Shown piece after piece: positions 1-9,059 of a stretch of 64,000 nucleotides of DNA. Under the pieces are notes generated by a model that did no database searches, was not told the origin of the DNA, and saw nothing but the letters and a program-made list of their open reading frames with translations. Position 1 is the stretch's first letter. Each line of letters opens with the position of its first letter. This DNA comes from Edaphobacter lichenicola (GTDB taxonomy: Bacteria > Acidobacteriota > Terriglobia > Terriglobales > Acidobacteriaceae), in assembly GCF_014201315.1 (NCBI RefSeq), contig NZ_JACHDY010000002.1, positions 806,001-870,000 of the forward strand. Direction: 5' to 3'. Made by a program: the position numbers and the translations under genes.

Positions 1-279
1 CATTTTGAGACTTTGAAGACCTCCTTTTCACTCTTCTGAAGAGTTCCACCGCAGCAACAAGCTAGCCCTTTCCGGCAAACCAGCCTCTGCGTTCAATTGC
101 GGCAGACTCACCGTCATCGACACCCCGCACAAGATACCCCTTCGCGCTCCTGCCAACTTCAGCTATCCTCGATCTAACTCCTATCATCGTTCCATCCACC
201 AGCAGCTCTGCCTCGAACATCCGGCAACGCTTCAGCATCCGCATCTCCGTTCCCATCGACGCAAGAAGGGTCAAGCACA
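1..279. other. intergenic/left edge, no gene seen
   Basis: I see no convincing coding frame in these bases on either strand. They probably hold the leader of the permease gene that starts at 280; a purine-rich stretch (AAGAAGGG) about 10 bases before that ATG can serve as ribosome binding site. Confidence 0.4.
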
Positions 280-1665
280 ATGGAGCAAGTCGCCGAATCC
301 GAAGCCTCCCTCGCTCCTCCTGCCGGTCTGCGCGCGAACATCCTCTCGCCGATGGAGACCCTCGCCCAATCCATCTCCACCATCGCTCCCACCACCACCC
401 CGACCATGACCATTCCGCTGGTCTTCGTCCTCGCCGGCAACGGAACCTGGCTCGCCTACCTCTTCGCCACGGCCGCCATCCTGCTCATCGCCCTCTGCAT
501 CAGCCGCTTCGCCCGCTACACCTCCTGCTCAGGCTCGCTCTATACCTACGCCACCTCGTCCCTCCCACCAGCCATCAGCGGCATCGCGGGTTGGGCACTC
601 CTGCTCGCCTACATCGCCACAGGAGCCTCGGTAGCCGGAGGCTTCATCAACTACGCCAACGTCTTCCTCCTCTCGATCACCGGCAAGTCGGCCCCCACCT
701 TCCTCCTCGCGATCCTCTGCGTCGGCGTCTCCTCCTTCATCGCCTATCGCGACGTGCAGGTCTCCGCCCGCCTCATGCTCTGGATCGAAGCCACCTCCGT
801 CGCGCTCATCGCCGTCGTCCTCTTGCTCCTGCTCTGGCACAACGGCCTCCACATCGACCACGTCCAGTTCCACCTGCAAGGCGTCACTGCCTCCGGAGTC
901 CGTCTCGGCGTCGTCCTCGCCCTCTTCAGCTTCGTCGGCTTCGAGAGCGCCACCACCCTCGGCGCGGAAGCCTCCAACCCGCTCCGCACCATCCCCCGCG
1001 CCGTCATCCAGAGCGCCGTCTTCACCGGCCTCTTCTTCATCCTCTGCGCCTATCTCGAAACCCTCGGCATGCACACCGCCCACCAGAACCTCGGCGAATC
1101 CACCGCACCCATGCGCGTCCTCGCCACACTCGCCGGCGTCACCCCCCTCGGCCCCTTCATCGACTTCGGCGCTCTCGTCAGCATGTTCGCCTGCACCCTC
1201 GCCTGCATCACCGCAGCCGCGCGCGTCCTCATGCGCATGGGCCACAACGGCCTCGTCCACCAGCGACTTGGTTTGGCCCACCGCAAGAACGCCACCCCAG
1301 GCTCAGCGGTCCTCGTCTCAGGCATCCTCACCGCGCTCCCTGTAACAGTCCTCGCCCTCCGCGGCGTAGCCGGAACCGACATCTATGGCTGGATGGGCTC
1401 CCTCGCCGTCTACGGCTTCCTCACCACCTATGGTCTCGCCGCGATCGCGCTCCCCCTCTACCTCAAGCGCAACCACCACCTCACCAGCGCCTCGCTGATC
1501 CTCTCCACCGCCACCACGCTCGCCATCGTCCTCGCACTCGCCGGAACCCTCTACCCAGTACCCGAGCGCCCTTACAACTGGCTGCTGTACGTATATCTCG
1601 CTTACATCCTTGGCGGCATGGTCTGGTTCGGCCTCACCACACGTCGCCAACCCTCAGCAATCTAA
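280..1665 (+). CDS. APC-family amino acid permease
   Basis: This 461-aa protein is almost entirely hydrophobic with about 12 predicted membrane segments, the usual length and topology of the amino acid-polyamine-organocation superfamily. After a short polar N-terminus the first helices carry the small-residue and proline-rich stretch expected at the substrate site (SPMETLAQSISTIAP). Near residue 217 it has the family motif FVGFESATTLGAEA followed by NPLRTIPRAV, as in APC permeases. It likely imports an amino acid or polyamine by proton symport across the inner membrane; the substrate cannot be told. The start is the first ATG in frame, with AAGAAGGG upstream. It stands alone and is followed by a copy of the dispersed palindromic repeat. 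Confidence 0.85.
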   Translation: MEQVAESEASLAPPAGLRANILSPMETLAQSISTIAPTTTPTMTIPLVFVLAGNGTWLAYLFATAAILLIALCISRFARYTSCSGSLYTYATSSLPPAISGIAGWALLLAYIATGASVAGGFINYANVFLLSITGKSAPTFLLAILCVGVSSFIAYRDVQVSARLMLWIEATSVALIAVVLLLLLWHNGLHIDHVQFHLQGVTASGVRLGVVLALFSFVGFESATTLGAEASNPLRTIPRAVIQSAVFTGLFFILCAYLETLGMHTAHQNLGESTAPMRVLATLAGVTPLGPFIDFGALVSMFACTLACITAAARVLMRMGHNGLVHQRLGLAHRKNATPGSAVLVSGILTALPVTVLALRGVAGTDIYGWMGSLAVYGFLTTYGLAAIALPLYLKRNHHLTSASLILSTATTLAIVLALAGTLYPVPERPYNWLLYVYLAYILGGMVWFGLTTRRQPSAI

Positions 1666-1669
1666 TGCC

Positions 1670-1780
1670 GCGCCGGCCAACAAAACGTACGCAAGTCACG
1701 AAGTAACCGCCCGAATCGGGGCTCCGCGAACAGGTCTACGTTCGTGGGTTGGCAAGCGCAGCGGGCCCGACCGGCAGGAC
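1670..1780. repeat. palindromic intergenic repeat, copy 1 (short form)
   Basis: Member of the dispersed repeat family found seven times in this window. It has the decayed core AGTCACGAAGTAACCGCC, then the hairpin module around GCGAACAGGTCTACGTTCGTGGG, and ends with GGGCCCGACCGGCAGGAC, the family terminus with one change. It lies 5 bases after the permease stop and 11 bases before the stop of the opposite DUF2199 gene, so it fills a convergent gap. Confidence 0.8.
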
Positions 1781-1790
1781 GCTAACTGAA

Positions 1791-2324
1791 TCAGCCCGGA
1801 TGCAGCATCCTCACCGCAATCTCTTCCACCCGCTCCATCGTGATCCCATTCCTCTGCTCCGCTGCCAGCGGGTGGTCCGGATCCACAATCATAAACTGCG
1901 GCCGCTGCCCAACGGGTTGCGTCTGCACGCTCACTTCAAGGTTGCAGGTATCGCCAAACACCGGCAGTTGCGAATTCAGCCAGCCCGGAAACGCAGGCTC
2001 CTTCTCTCGTCCTTCAACGGTCCAGAGTTCATTCGACCGCACAAAGTTCTTCGGACTCACCTCAGCCCAAATCCCCCAGACAAACGGCTCCGCCAGTCCA
2101 ATCACCGGCACCAGAATGCGTCCGCGCAGATAGAAATCTTTGCCGTCGATCACGCACTGATCGGGAGTGATCACCACTCGCTGATCCAGCTCCTCCGCCG
2201 GAATCGCACCCACGGCCAACGGAGCCTTGACGCTATAGCTCAAAGACAAAACATGACGCTCGCCACATACGCTGCAGCCAAATCCGCTCTCTGACTCAAT
2301 TCCCATCTCTCTATCATTCCACAT
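1791..2324 (-). CDS. DUF2199-family protein
   Basis: A 177-aa soluble protein with a CxxC pair at residues 17 and 20 (GCSVCGERH), probably half of a small metal site. The middle segment resembles the DUF2199 family (LRGRILVPVIG, then FVWGIWAEVSPKNF), from memory of that family. Its role is unknown. An internal ATG at residue 7 (position 2306) would give a start closer to the conserved region and cannot be excluded. It is on the same strand as the deaminase gene upstream and separated from it by 44 bases, so the two may be co-transcribed. Confidence 0.75.
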   Translation of the reverse strand: MWNDREMGIESESGFGCSVCGERHVLSLSYSVKAPLAVGAIPAEELDQRVVITPDQCVIDGKDFYLRGRILVPVIGLAEPFVWGIWAEVSPKNFVRSNELWTVEGREKEPAFPGWLNSQLPVFGDTCNLEVSVQTQPVGQRPQFMIVDPDHPLAAEQRNGITMERVEEIAVRMLHPG

Positions 2325-2368
2325 CGAAGAGCATCTTCACGCGAGAGCGATCTCTGCCAGGGAAGCCT

Positions 2369-2824
2369 TTACTCTTCCCCGATGTCCTCATTCCAGATCT
2401 CAGGCTTCTCCGCAATAAATCCGGTCAGCAAGTCCGAACACTCCTGCGAGTCAAGATCGATCACCTTCACGCCAAGCTCCTTCAGCCACTCCACTCCGCC
2501 GGAAAAGTTCCTGCTCTCCCCGACCACCAAAGTGCGAATCCCAAACTGTCGAATCAGCCCGCTGCAGTACCAGCAAGGAGCAAGTGTCGTCACCATCACC
2601 TTGTCCTTATAAGACCGCTGCCGGCCCGCGCGTCGAAAGGCATCGGTCTCTCCATGCACCGACGGGTCATCCTGTTGCACCCGACGATTTCTTCCCGACG
2701 CCAGTAGCTTGCCCTCCCCATCGAACAACGCCGCACCGATCGGAACACCACCCTCGTTCCGCCCGGTACGGGCCTCTTCCAGCGCGACCTCCAGCATCGC
2801 GCGATACCTCTCGACCTCAGTCAT
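2369..2824 (-). CDS. Yeast-type cytosine/nucleoside deaminase
   Basis: A 151-aa zinc-dependent deaminase of the cytidine deaminase fold. The zinc ligands are visible: HGE at residues 57-59 (His ligand and catalytic Glu) and PCWYC at 83-87. It resembles fungal cytosine deaminase (Fcy1) more than the usual tRNA adenosine deaminase TadA: GGVPIGAALF near the N-terminus, VVGESRNF in the middle and a C-terminal EKPEIWNEDIGE that nearly repeats the Fcy1 tail; length (158 in yeast) also fits. The expected reaction is cytosine to uracil plus ammonia in the cytosol, feeding pyrimidine salvage. The alternative is a general nucleoside deaminase. Its stop lies 44 bases before the DUF2199 start, and its start 2 bases after the stop of the lysine-rich protein gene. 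Confidence 0.8.
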   Translation of the reverse strand: MTEVERYRAMLEVALEEARTGRNEGGVPIGAALFDGEGKLLASGRNRRVQQDDPSVHGETDAFRRAGRQRSYKDKVMVTTLAPCWYCSGLIRQFGIRTLVVGESRNFSGGVEWLKELGVKVIDLDSQECSDLLTGFIAEKPEIWNEDIGEE

Positions 2825-2826
2825 CC

Positions 2827-3120
2827 TTACCCTTTCTTCGGCGGCGGCGGAACCTTCTTACCGGCCTTCCGCGCCTCCGACAAACCTATCGCAATTGCCT
2901 GCTTCGGATTGGTCACCTTCTTCCCGCTGCGACCACTCTTCAGCGTACCCTTCTTCATCTCGCGCATCTCAGTCTCGACGTTCTTGCTGGCCGAAGGACT
3001 GTACTTTCGCGTCGAACTCTTCTTGATGGCCTTCTTTGCAGAAGCCTTCTTCACAGCCGTCTTCCTTGAAGTTGCTTTCTTACTCCCCGACTTCTTAGCC
3101 GTTGCTTTCTTCGTAGTCAT
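2827..3120 (-). CDS. Lysine/alanine-rich DUF6496-like protein
   Basis: The first third is a run of K, A, S and T resembling histone H1 tails (MTTKKATAKKSGSKKA). The C-terminal half has a compact conserved-looking motif with EMREMKKGTLKSG, then NPKQAIAIGLSEARKAG, as in the DUF6496 family of small bacterial proteins. The basic tail suggests nucleic-acid binding, but no function is established. I chose the ATG at 3120 because GAGGAGGA lies 5-6 bases upstream; a farther ATG at 3156 lacks such a site. It sits in a same-strand row with the deaminase and DUF2199 genes. Confidence 0.75.
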   Translation of the reverse strand: MTTKKATAKKSGSKKATSRKTAVKKASAKKAIKKSSTRKYSPSASKNVETEMREMKKGTLKSGRSGKKVTNPKQAIAIGLSEARKAGKKVPPPPKKG

Positions 3121-3210
3121 AGAGTTCCTCCTCACACTAAGAGGCTTCAAGACCACCGCAACGTTGCATCATCAAGCCCTCACTACACTTCAAACGATAC
3201 CAATCAGCCT

Positions 3211-4767
3211 TCAGCGATTTCGCCTTCTTCGCCACACCACAACTCCTGCCAGCGTCCCCAAAGCTGCCACGCCGACAACTCTCAACGTCACCTTCCGTAT
3301 CCAAGAGGGAGTCCGCTCCAGTGACCCATCCTGCCAGGCAGCATGCACACTCTCAAGATCGGCGGCCAACCCCGGAATCGTAATCGCGTTGAAATCAGCA
3401 GTCGGCAACGAACCGAAGATCCGCGCAGGCTCCGGCACCCCTCCCTCCCGGTCCTTCGGAATAGCCTTGATCAGTTGATTGATCTCCGCATCGCGTGGAT
3501 CATCAAACAGTGCTCCATCCGCAGTGTTGGGAAACAGAGTGTCTTTCCCCGTCATCTTCCTCTCAATCGCCGCAACACCGTCCTGGCAAACGCCAAGCGG
3601 ATAGTACCCGCCAAACGGAAGCTCCGGCCGCGCAAGATGCTGATGCACATACGCAACCGCCATCTTCCCCACCAGCCGCGTCACCTCCACCGCATCCGCA
3701 TCACGATACTCATGCGCATGACGCCCCAGCACCCAAGGCTGATCCTGCGTATCCATCGTGCGAAACTCCGCCTTGCCGTCGATGCCGAAGTACCAACTCA
3801 CATTCGCATTCACCTTCGGCCCGCGAACCTCCCACTCATATTCAGCATGACTCACCGGAACCAGCAGCGGACGCCTCGTCCCCGGAACTCGAATCTGAGA
3901 GTTCACCCAAAACGGCATCATCACATCCTGCCCCTTGTAATGAAAGTGCCCGAAGTTGGCAAAGTACCGCGCATCTGCCACCACCACCGTGTGCCCGGTA
4001 GCCATCAGCGCTTTCACAAGATCCTGGGGCGTCTTCGCACCCTGCCCCTCAACTGTAACCTCCACAGGAGCAGAACCATCCAGCCCATTCAGACTGAGCC
4101 GGTTCAGCACATCTGCTAGCCTCTGACTCTCAGCATGCATCGGCGCAAGCGTCGCATTCGCCCCATCTCCCCGAACCACGCCAGCGCCAAGCTCGCCTAC
4201 CAATTCATCCGTAGTGAACCCCGGCAGCTTCGACGGTGTGTCCAGATTCACCACCTCAGCCCTCTCCAGCGAATAGTCGCCAAGATCGACATAGTCCTTA
4301 ATCTGCCCCGTGGTCACCGCGCTCTTCGCTGCCTCCAAACCAGCAGGCGCGCCCGGATGCCGAGCCGCAACATCCGTTACACCCTGATCCTTGGCAACCA
4401 CGCGGCCAGCAACTCTCACCGTGGGATTGATCGCCTGCATCGTCCATCCTGGAAACCGGTCGAGGCCCTGCCAGTCTCGCCCGAGGATCAACTCGCGAAG
4501 CCGCTTCACCAGCGCTGGCGTCATCAACGCCGGGCCCTTCTTCCCACTCTTATCCAGCTGCGCCAGCATCGCATCGGTAAATCCAGGCGTAGCCGCAAGC
4601 TCCCGCATCATCTGCGACAGCATCACAGTGTTCGCTGGCATAGGCTCCTCCGGCACAACATACGGAGCCTCGCTCCGGCACCCAAAGAGAGCAAGCAGAA
4701 TACTCACACACACCCCCCGGTAGAAGCTTCTGGATAGAGACAATGGCATCTGCTCATTAGAAACCAT
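3211..4767 (-). CDS. Putative lipoprotein of unknown function
   Basis: A protein of about 518 aa that I do not recognise. It starts with a basic stretch and a hydrophobic segment ending in LALFGC, a plausible lipobox, so it is probably a lipid-anchored exported protein. The C-terminus has one membrane segment (VVGVAALGTLAGVVVW) followed by RRRRNR, an unusual tail anchor with a basic cytoplasmic end. The middle has no motif I can name. Reading further upstream would run into the palindromic repeat, so I place the start at ATG 4767 or the later ATG at 4749. The repeat begins one base upstream of this start codon, so any ribosome binding site would lie inside the repeat. Confidence 0.6.
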   Translation of the reverse strand: MVSNEQMPLSLSRSFYRGVCVSILLALFGCRSEAPYVVPEEPMPANTVMLSQMMRELAATPGFTDAMLAQLDKSGKKGPALMTPALVKRLRELILGRDWQGLDRFPGWTMQAINPTVRVAGRVVAKDQGVTDVAARHPGAPAGLEAAKSAVTTGQIKDYVDLGDYSLERAEVVNLDTPSKLPGFTTDELVGELGAGVVRGDGANATLAPMHAESQRLADVLNRLSLNGLDGSAPVEVTVEGQGAKTPQDLVKALMATGHTVVVADARYFANFGHFHYKGQDVMMPFWVNSQIRVPGTRRPLLVPVSHAEYEWEVRGPKVNANVSWYFGIDGKAEFRTMDTQDQPWVLGRHAHEYRDADAVEVTRLVGKMAVAYVHQHLARPELPFGGYYPLGVCQDGVAAIERKMTGKDTLFPNTADGALFDDPRDAEINQLIKAIPKDREGGVPEPARIFGSLPTADFNAITIPGLAADLESVHAAWQDGSLERTPSWIRKVTLRVVGVAALGTLAGVVVWRRRRNR

Positions 4768-4959
4768 GTCCCTGCCGGACGGGCCCACTGCGCGTGGGGC
4801 GGTCACTTCGTGACGCATATACCGGTCTCGGCAGGATGATAGTCACAGGTCCTCCCATTGGTCGGCACATGCTGATCCCGACCAACGAGAGAACCACGCG
4901 AAGCTTTAAAAAGGCGTGCGAACGCCCGCCCCACGCGCAGTGGGCCCGTCCGGCAGGAC
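4768..4959. repeat. palindromic intergenic repeat, copy 2 (long form, 192 bp)
   Basis: Long form. The outer inverted repeat pairs the left arm CCTGCCGGACGGGCCC, continuing through ACTGCGCGTGGGGCGG, with the right end CAGTGGGCCCGTCCGGCAGGAC. Inside are the small palindrome GTCACTTCGTGAC and an inner stem (TTGGTCGG / CCGACCAA). It fills nearly the whole gap between the start of the lipoprotein gene (4767) and the stop of gatB (4967). Confidence 0.9.
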
Positions 4960-4966
4960 ACTATCC

Positions 4967-6487
4967 TTACAGCGGTCCCAACGCATCCAGCTTCTTCCCC
5001 ACCAACTCATTCAGAAGCGCAGGATTTGCCTGTCCCTTCGACAGCCTCATCACCTGTCCGACAAAGAACGCAGCCACCGTCTTCTTCCCCCCACGATACT
5101 GCTCCACCTGCTTAGCGTTCGCTGCGATCACCTCATCGATCATCGCCTCAATCGCGCCCGTATCCGAGATCTGCTGCGGCTTCTCCCGCTCGTACACAAC
5201 AGGAAAGTCTTCGTTCTTCTCAAAAGCACTGTCCAGCAACTGCTTCAGCATCTTGCTCGACAGCTCACCCGACTCCGCCAGGTCAGCCGCCATCACCACA
5301 CCCGTCATCGACACCGGCGACTGCTCCAACTCCAGCCCCGCCGCCCGCAGCCGCATCGTCAACTCGCTCGTCAGCAGCGACGCCACACGCCGAGGGCTCT
5401 TCGCCTTCTTCGCCGCATCTTCAAACTTGTCCGCAAACTCACGCGTCGCCGTCAGTGTAGCCGCGTCCTGCGCCGAGATCTCATACTCTGCAATCATTCG
5501 CGCCCGCCGAGCCTCCGGCAGCTCCGGCATCATCTTCAAAATCTCCGCCTGCCACTCTGCCCCAACCACCAGCGGCGGCAGATCCGGCTCCGGAAAGTAC
5601 CGGTAGTCGTGCGCCTGCTCCTTACTCCGCATTGAGTAGGTCCGCCCCTCCGCGTTATTCCACAGCCGCGACTCCTGCACCACCCGCCCACCGTCTTCAA
5701 GCACTCCAATCTGGCGCTCGATCTCGTACTCCACCGCAGCGCGAATGTACCGGAAGCTGTTGACGTTCTTCACCTCAGCCTTCGTTCCAAACTCTTTCGC
5801 ACCCTTCAGCATCACGCTCACGTTCGCATCGCACCGCAACGAGCCTTCCTCCATATTGCAATCGCTCACGCCGGTGTAGAGCAGAATCTCCTTCAGCTTC
5901 GTCAGGTACTCAAACACCTCATCCGCCGTCCGCAGATCAGGCTCACTCACGATCTCCACCAGCGGCGTCCCGCAGCGGTTCAAGTCGATATAAGTCTTCG
6001 ACACCGAATCCGCAAACCCATCGTGAATGCTCTTCCCCGCATCTTCTTCCATATGCAGCCGCGTCACGCCGATCCGCTTTATCACCGCCGCGCCGCTCGC
6101 AGCGCCTGCGGCTGTAGCGACGCCCGCCGGGACCTCTATCCATCCATGCTCCGCAATCGGCTTGTCAAACTGCGAAATCTGGTATCCCTTCGGCGAATCC
6201 GGATAAAAATAGTTCTTCCGCGAAAAGATACTCGTCTCGCGAATCTCGCAGTTGATCGCCTTCGCCGCCAGCACCGCGAACTCCACCGCTCTGCGATTCA
6301 ACACCGGCAGCGCTCCCGGCAAACCGAGGCAGGTCGGACAGCAATGCGTATTCGGCTCTCCCCCATATTTATTCACGCACCCGCAAAACGCCTTCGACTT
6401 GGTCAAAAGCTGAACGTGAACCTCCAGCCCAATCACGGGCTGATACTTGGCAAGAATCTCTGGTGAGAGCGCGGTCAAAGTAGGCAT
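4967..6487 (-). CDS. gatB: Asp-tRNA(Asn)/Glu-tRNA(Gln) amidotransferase subunit B
   Basis: About 506 aa, normal for GatB. Family signatures: VIGLEVHVQLLTKSKAFCGC near the N-terminus with the zinc-site cysteines (FCGC and HCCPTC), YPDSPKGYQISQFDKP, and the EDAGKSIHDG and VEIVSEPDL blocks; the C-terminal tail is the helical YqeY-like tRNA-binding part. GatB is the kinase-like subunit of GatCAB, which amidates misacylated Glu-tRNA(Gln) or Asp-tRNA(Asn). gatA and gatC are not in this window. I take ATG 6487; a TTG two codons upstream (6493) is possible. The gene is flanked on both sides by long-form copies of the palindromic repeat. Confidence 0.97.
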   Translation of the reverse strand: MPTLTALSPEILAKYQPVIGLEVHVQLLTKSKAFCGCVNKYGGEPNTHCCPTCLGLPGALPVLNRRAVEFAVLAAKAINCEIRETSIFSRKNYFYPDSPKGYQISQFDKPIAEHGWIEVPAGVATAAGAASGAAVIKRIGVTRLHMEEDAGKSIHDGFADSVSKTYIDLNRCGTPLVEIVSEPDLRTADEVFEYLTKLKEILLYTGVSDCNMEEGSLRCDANVSVMLKGAKEFGTKAEVKNVNSFRYIRAAVEYEIERQIGVLEDGGRVVQESRLWNNAEGRTYSMRSKEQAHDYRYFPEPDLPPLVVGAEWQAEILKMMPELPEARRARMIAEYEISAQDAATLTATREFADKFEDAAKKAKSPRRVASLLTSELTMRLRAAGLELEQSPVSMTGVVMAADLAESGELSSKMLKQLLDSAFEKNEDFPVVYEREKPQQISDTGAIEAMIDEVIAANAKQVEQYRGGKKTVAAFFVGQVMRLSKGQANPALLNELVGKKLDALGPL

Positions 6488-6513
6488 AGACAACTTGATT
6501 CTACCAAGCTCAT

Positions 6514-6706
6514 GTCCTGCCGGACGGGCCCACTGCGCGTGGGGCGGTCACTTCGTGACTTGTATACCGATCTTGGTAGGGCCGAGTTGCATAGGCCCTC
6601 CCGTTGGTCGGCATGAGCATAAGCCCGACCAACGGGAGGACCACGCGAAGCTCTAAAGAGGCGTGCGAACGCCCGCCCCACGCGCAGTGGGCCCGTCCGG
6701 CAGGAC
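6514..6706. repeat. palindromic intergenic repeat, copy 3 (long form, 193 bp)
   Basis: The best preserved copy. Its first 34 bases (from GTCCTGCCGGACGGGCCC) are the exact reverse complement of its last 34. The inner stem pairs CCTCCCGTTGGTCGG with CCGACCAACGGGAGG around a loop of about 12 bases, and GTCACTTCGTGAC is intact. It lies between the divergent gatB and hydrolase genes, so it sits in a promoter region. Confidence 0.93.
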
Positions 6707-6738
6707 ATAGCCTCGAAACAAGCTAACATCGCATCAGC

Positions 6739-7836
6739 ATGGAACCCATCACCCACCTCATGACCGGAGCCGTCCTCTCCCGCGCCGGCTTCAATCGCAA
6801 AGCAGCCTACGCCACCGTAGCGATGACCCTCGCCGCCGAAGCTCCCGACCTCGACACCCTCTGGTCGATCCGCGGCCCACTCGCAGCCTTCCAGCATCAT
6901 CGCGGCTGGACCCACACCCTCCTCGGCATCCCCCTCGAAGCCGCCGTTATCGTCGGCGGCGTCTGGCTCTTCCACCGCTGGCGAAGCCGCCGCAACGAAA
7001 CCCGTAAGCAACCCGAACCCACCCTTCCGTACGACCCCACCACCACCCCACTACCCCATCACCACGCCCCCATCCGCTGGGGCCTGCTCTACTGCTTCTC
7101 CCTCATTGCCCTGCTCAGCCACCTCCTGCTCGACTGGACAAACAACTACGGCATCCGACCCTTCTTTCCCTTCAACCCCCACTGGTACGCCGGCTCCATC
7201 GTCTTCATCTTCGAACCCATCATCTTTCTCCTCCTGCTTGCCGCTCTCATCGCACCCTCCCTCTTCGGGCTCATCAACAGCGAAGTAGGCGCACGCAAAC
7301 AAGCGTTCCGCGGACGAGGCTGGGCCATCTTCGCCCTCCTCGCCATCGCCGCCCTCTGGACCCTCCGCTTCGTAGAACACGCCAAGGCGCTCCAACTCGC
7401 CCTATCCACCGACTACAGCGAAGCGCCGGTCTCACGCGTCTTCGCCAGCCCCTACCCCATCAATCCTTTTCGTTGGCAGACAATCGCCGAAACTCCACAG
7501 TTCTACCAGCTCGCCACAATCGACACTCTCAATAGTGCCGTCACCACCAGCACCCAGGCCGACATCATCTACAAGCCCCCCACCACCCTGGCCACCCTCG
7601 TAGCCAAACAGAGCTGGCTCGGCGAAGCCTACCTCGACTGGTCGCAATTTCCCGTAGTCACCGACATCGGAACCAACGAAGAAGGCCTCACCACCGTCAC
7701 CTTCCGCGATCTGCGCTTCTTCTACGACACGCCATTCCTGGCCGGCCGCGAAAAGCCCCCACTCTCAGGCGCCGTCTACTTCAACAACGACCGACGCATC
7801 GTCCGCATGGAGATGGACGGCCGCATCCAGCATTAG
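6739..7836 (+). CDS. Membrane-bound metal-dependent hydrolase (YdjM/DUF457 family)
   Basis: A 365-aa protein with several membrane segments. Its N-terminus has the pattern of the YdjM-type membrane hydrolase family: THLMTGAVLSR, then EAPDLDTLW and HHRGWTHTLLG, in which the His and Asp residues are thought to bind metal. The C-terminal third (after about residue 210) is soluble and probably extracytoplasmic. Biochemical activity of this family is poorly defined, so the hydrolase name rests on sequence pattern. It starts 32 bases downstream of repeat copy 3 and faces the dedA gene convergently. Confidence 0.75.
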   Translation: MEPITHLMTGAVLSRAGFNRKAAYATVAMTLAAEAPDLDTLWSIRGPLAAFQHHRGWTHTLLGIPLEAAVIVGGVWLFHRWRSRRNETRKQPEPTLPYDPTTTPLPHHHAPIRWGLLYCFSLIALLSHLLLDWTNNYGIRPFFPFNPHWYAGSIVFIFEPIIFLLLLAALIAPSLFGLINSEVGARKQAFRGRGWAIFALLAIAALWTLRFVEHAKALQLALSTDYSEAPVSRVFASPYPINPFRWQTIAETPQFYQLATIDTLNSAVTTSTQADIIYKPPTTLATLVAKQSWLGEAYLDWSQFPVVTDIGTNEEGLTTVTFRDLRFFYDTPFLAGREKPPLSGAVYFNNDRRIVRMEMDGRIQH

Positions 7837-7852
7837 CTGATGCGGCCCAGCC

Positions 7853-8500
7853 CTAATTCTCTTCCACCGGAAGCGTCGTCCCCCGCCGCCGGTCGAACAC
7901 CTTCCGCAACACGTACACCAGCAACAACACAATCAGAATGCCGCTGAACCCAAGCACATACGCGAGGTGCTGATGAATCGCGTGCGTAATCGTACGCAGA
8001 ATCGCAGGCCCATACGTGATCGCGATAATGGCCCAGATCAAAAAACGAATAAACTTCCCGATGCAGATCGCGCTGAAGTACCACAGCAGCTTCATCTCGA
8101 ACACGCCCGCAGCAAACTCAAACAGCTTCACCGGCGTTGGCGGCGGCATCATCGCAGGAATCATGATCGCGAGAAACTCCTGCTTCGCGAACCTGTCCCG
8201 CATCTGCTCATACCTCTGCCGGTTGATCCGCTTCAGCAGAAACAGCTCCCCACCCGCGCGCCCCAGGTAGTACGGCAACAGGCTTCCGATCGCAGAACCC
8301 ACTGCCGCCATAAAGCAATAAAGCAGAAAACGCGACTTATCGTGCACCACGTAATCGATCAGCAGCGCATCGATCGGCACCGGAATCGCCGCCGAATCGA
8401 TCACCGCCAGCGCGCCGATACCCCACACGCCGAGCGGCTTCAGTGCCGCAAGCATCACGACATTCAACTTATGCAGAAGTGCAACAGGAGAGATCTTCAC
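7853..8500 (-). CDS. DedA/VTT-domain membrane protein
   Basis: A 215-aa inner-membrane protein of the DedA (SNARE-associated/VTT) superfamily. Visible signs are the re-entrant segment with proline and small residues (AVIDSAAIPVPIDALL), GSAIGSLLPYYLGRAGG, and FVRF-like basic stretches; the C-terminus has a helix then RKVFDRRRG. DedA proteins are thought to scramble or flip lipids such as undecaprenyl phosphate or phosphatidylethanolamine and support membrane homeostasis. The GTG start at 8500 is preceded by GAAGGA at good spacing. It is downstream of the mog gene on the same strand with a 19-base gap. Confidence 0.85.
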   Translation of the reverse strand: MKISPVALLHKLNVVMLAALKPLGVWGIGALAVIDSAAIPVPIDALLIDYVVHDKSRFLLYCFMAAVGSAIGSLLPYYLGRAGGELFLLKRINRQRYEQMRDRFAKQEFLAIMIPAMMPPPTPVKLFEFAAGVFEMKLLWYFSAICIGKFIRFLIWAIIAITYGPAILRTITHAIHQHLAYVLGFSGILIVLLLVYVLRKVFDRRRGTTLPVEEN

Positions 8501-8519
8501 GGGGTCCTTCTCATTCTAA

Positions 8520-9059
8520 CTAATTGTCGTCGGCCCTTCCATGCTGATCGCTTTCTGTGAATGCATGATGAGCCGTGCGCCCCGCCAGCAAATCCAGCGC
8601 ATGCGGCAACACCGGCAGAATTGACGCGAGCGAACTCTTCGCGCCCGACGGGCTCCCCGGCAGATTCACGATCAGCGCATCCCCCAGCGTCCCGCAAACC
8701 GCACGGCTCAACGCTGCCAGCGGCGTCTGCAGCAGCCCGTCGGCTCTCATGCGCTCCGATAACCCATCGACCAGCCGCTCACAGACCATCCTCGTAGCCT
8801 CCGGCGTCACATCGCGTTTCGCCAGTCCGGTTCCTCCGGTCGTCACAATCAGGTCTACAACTTTCGCGTTACGCCTCAACGCCTCGGCAATCTGATCGAC
8901 CTCATCCGGCAACATCTCGCTCAACACCTGTCCCACCCCGGCATCTTCCAGCAGCTCGCACACAGCGGGCCCCGATAAGTCCATCTGTTCCCCGCGAGAA
9001 CAGCTGTCGCTGATTGTCAGCACAACGGCACGAACATCGGGCGCAAATCTTAGAGTCAC
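8520..9059 (-). CDS. mog: Molybdopterin adenylyltransferase (MogA/MoaB type)
   Basis: A 179-aa MoCF-fold protein. Motifs: [13 protein letters not shown] at the start, the nucleotide-binding [15 protein letters not shown] around residues 92-106, and [12 protein letters not shown] near residue 140. It adenylates molybdopterin before molybdenum insertion in molybdenum-cofactor synthesis. The call between MogA and MoaB cannot be settled by eye. The GTG at 9059 abuts a GGGAGG, too close for a ribosome site, so the true start is uncertain by a few codons. No other moa or moe gene is in the window. Confidence 0.88.
   Translation of the reverse strand: MTLRFAPDVRAVVLTISDSCSRGEQMDLSGPAVCELLEDAGVGQVLSEMLPDEVDQIAEALRRNAKVVDLIVTTGGTGLAKRDVTPEATRMVCERLVDGLSERMRADGLLQTPLAALSRAVCGTLGDALIVNLPGSPSGAKSSLASILPVLPHALDLLAGRTAHHAFTESDQHGRADDN

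Noticed and set aside
529..1281. A long minus-strand reading frame (250 aa) inside the permease gene
   Set aside because: It is extremely rich in Glu, Asp, Gly and Ala, as expected from the reverse of C-rich codons, and overlaps an obvious transporter. Many similar frames across the window were discarded for the same reason.
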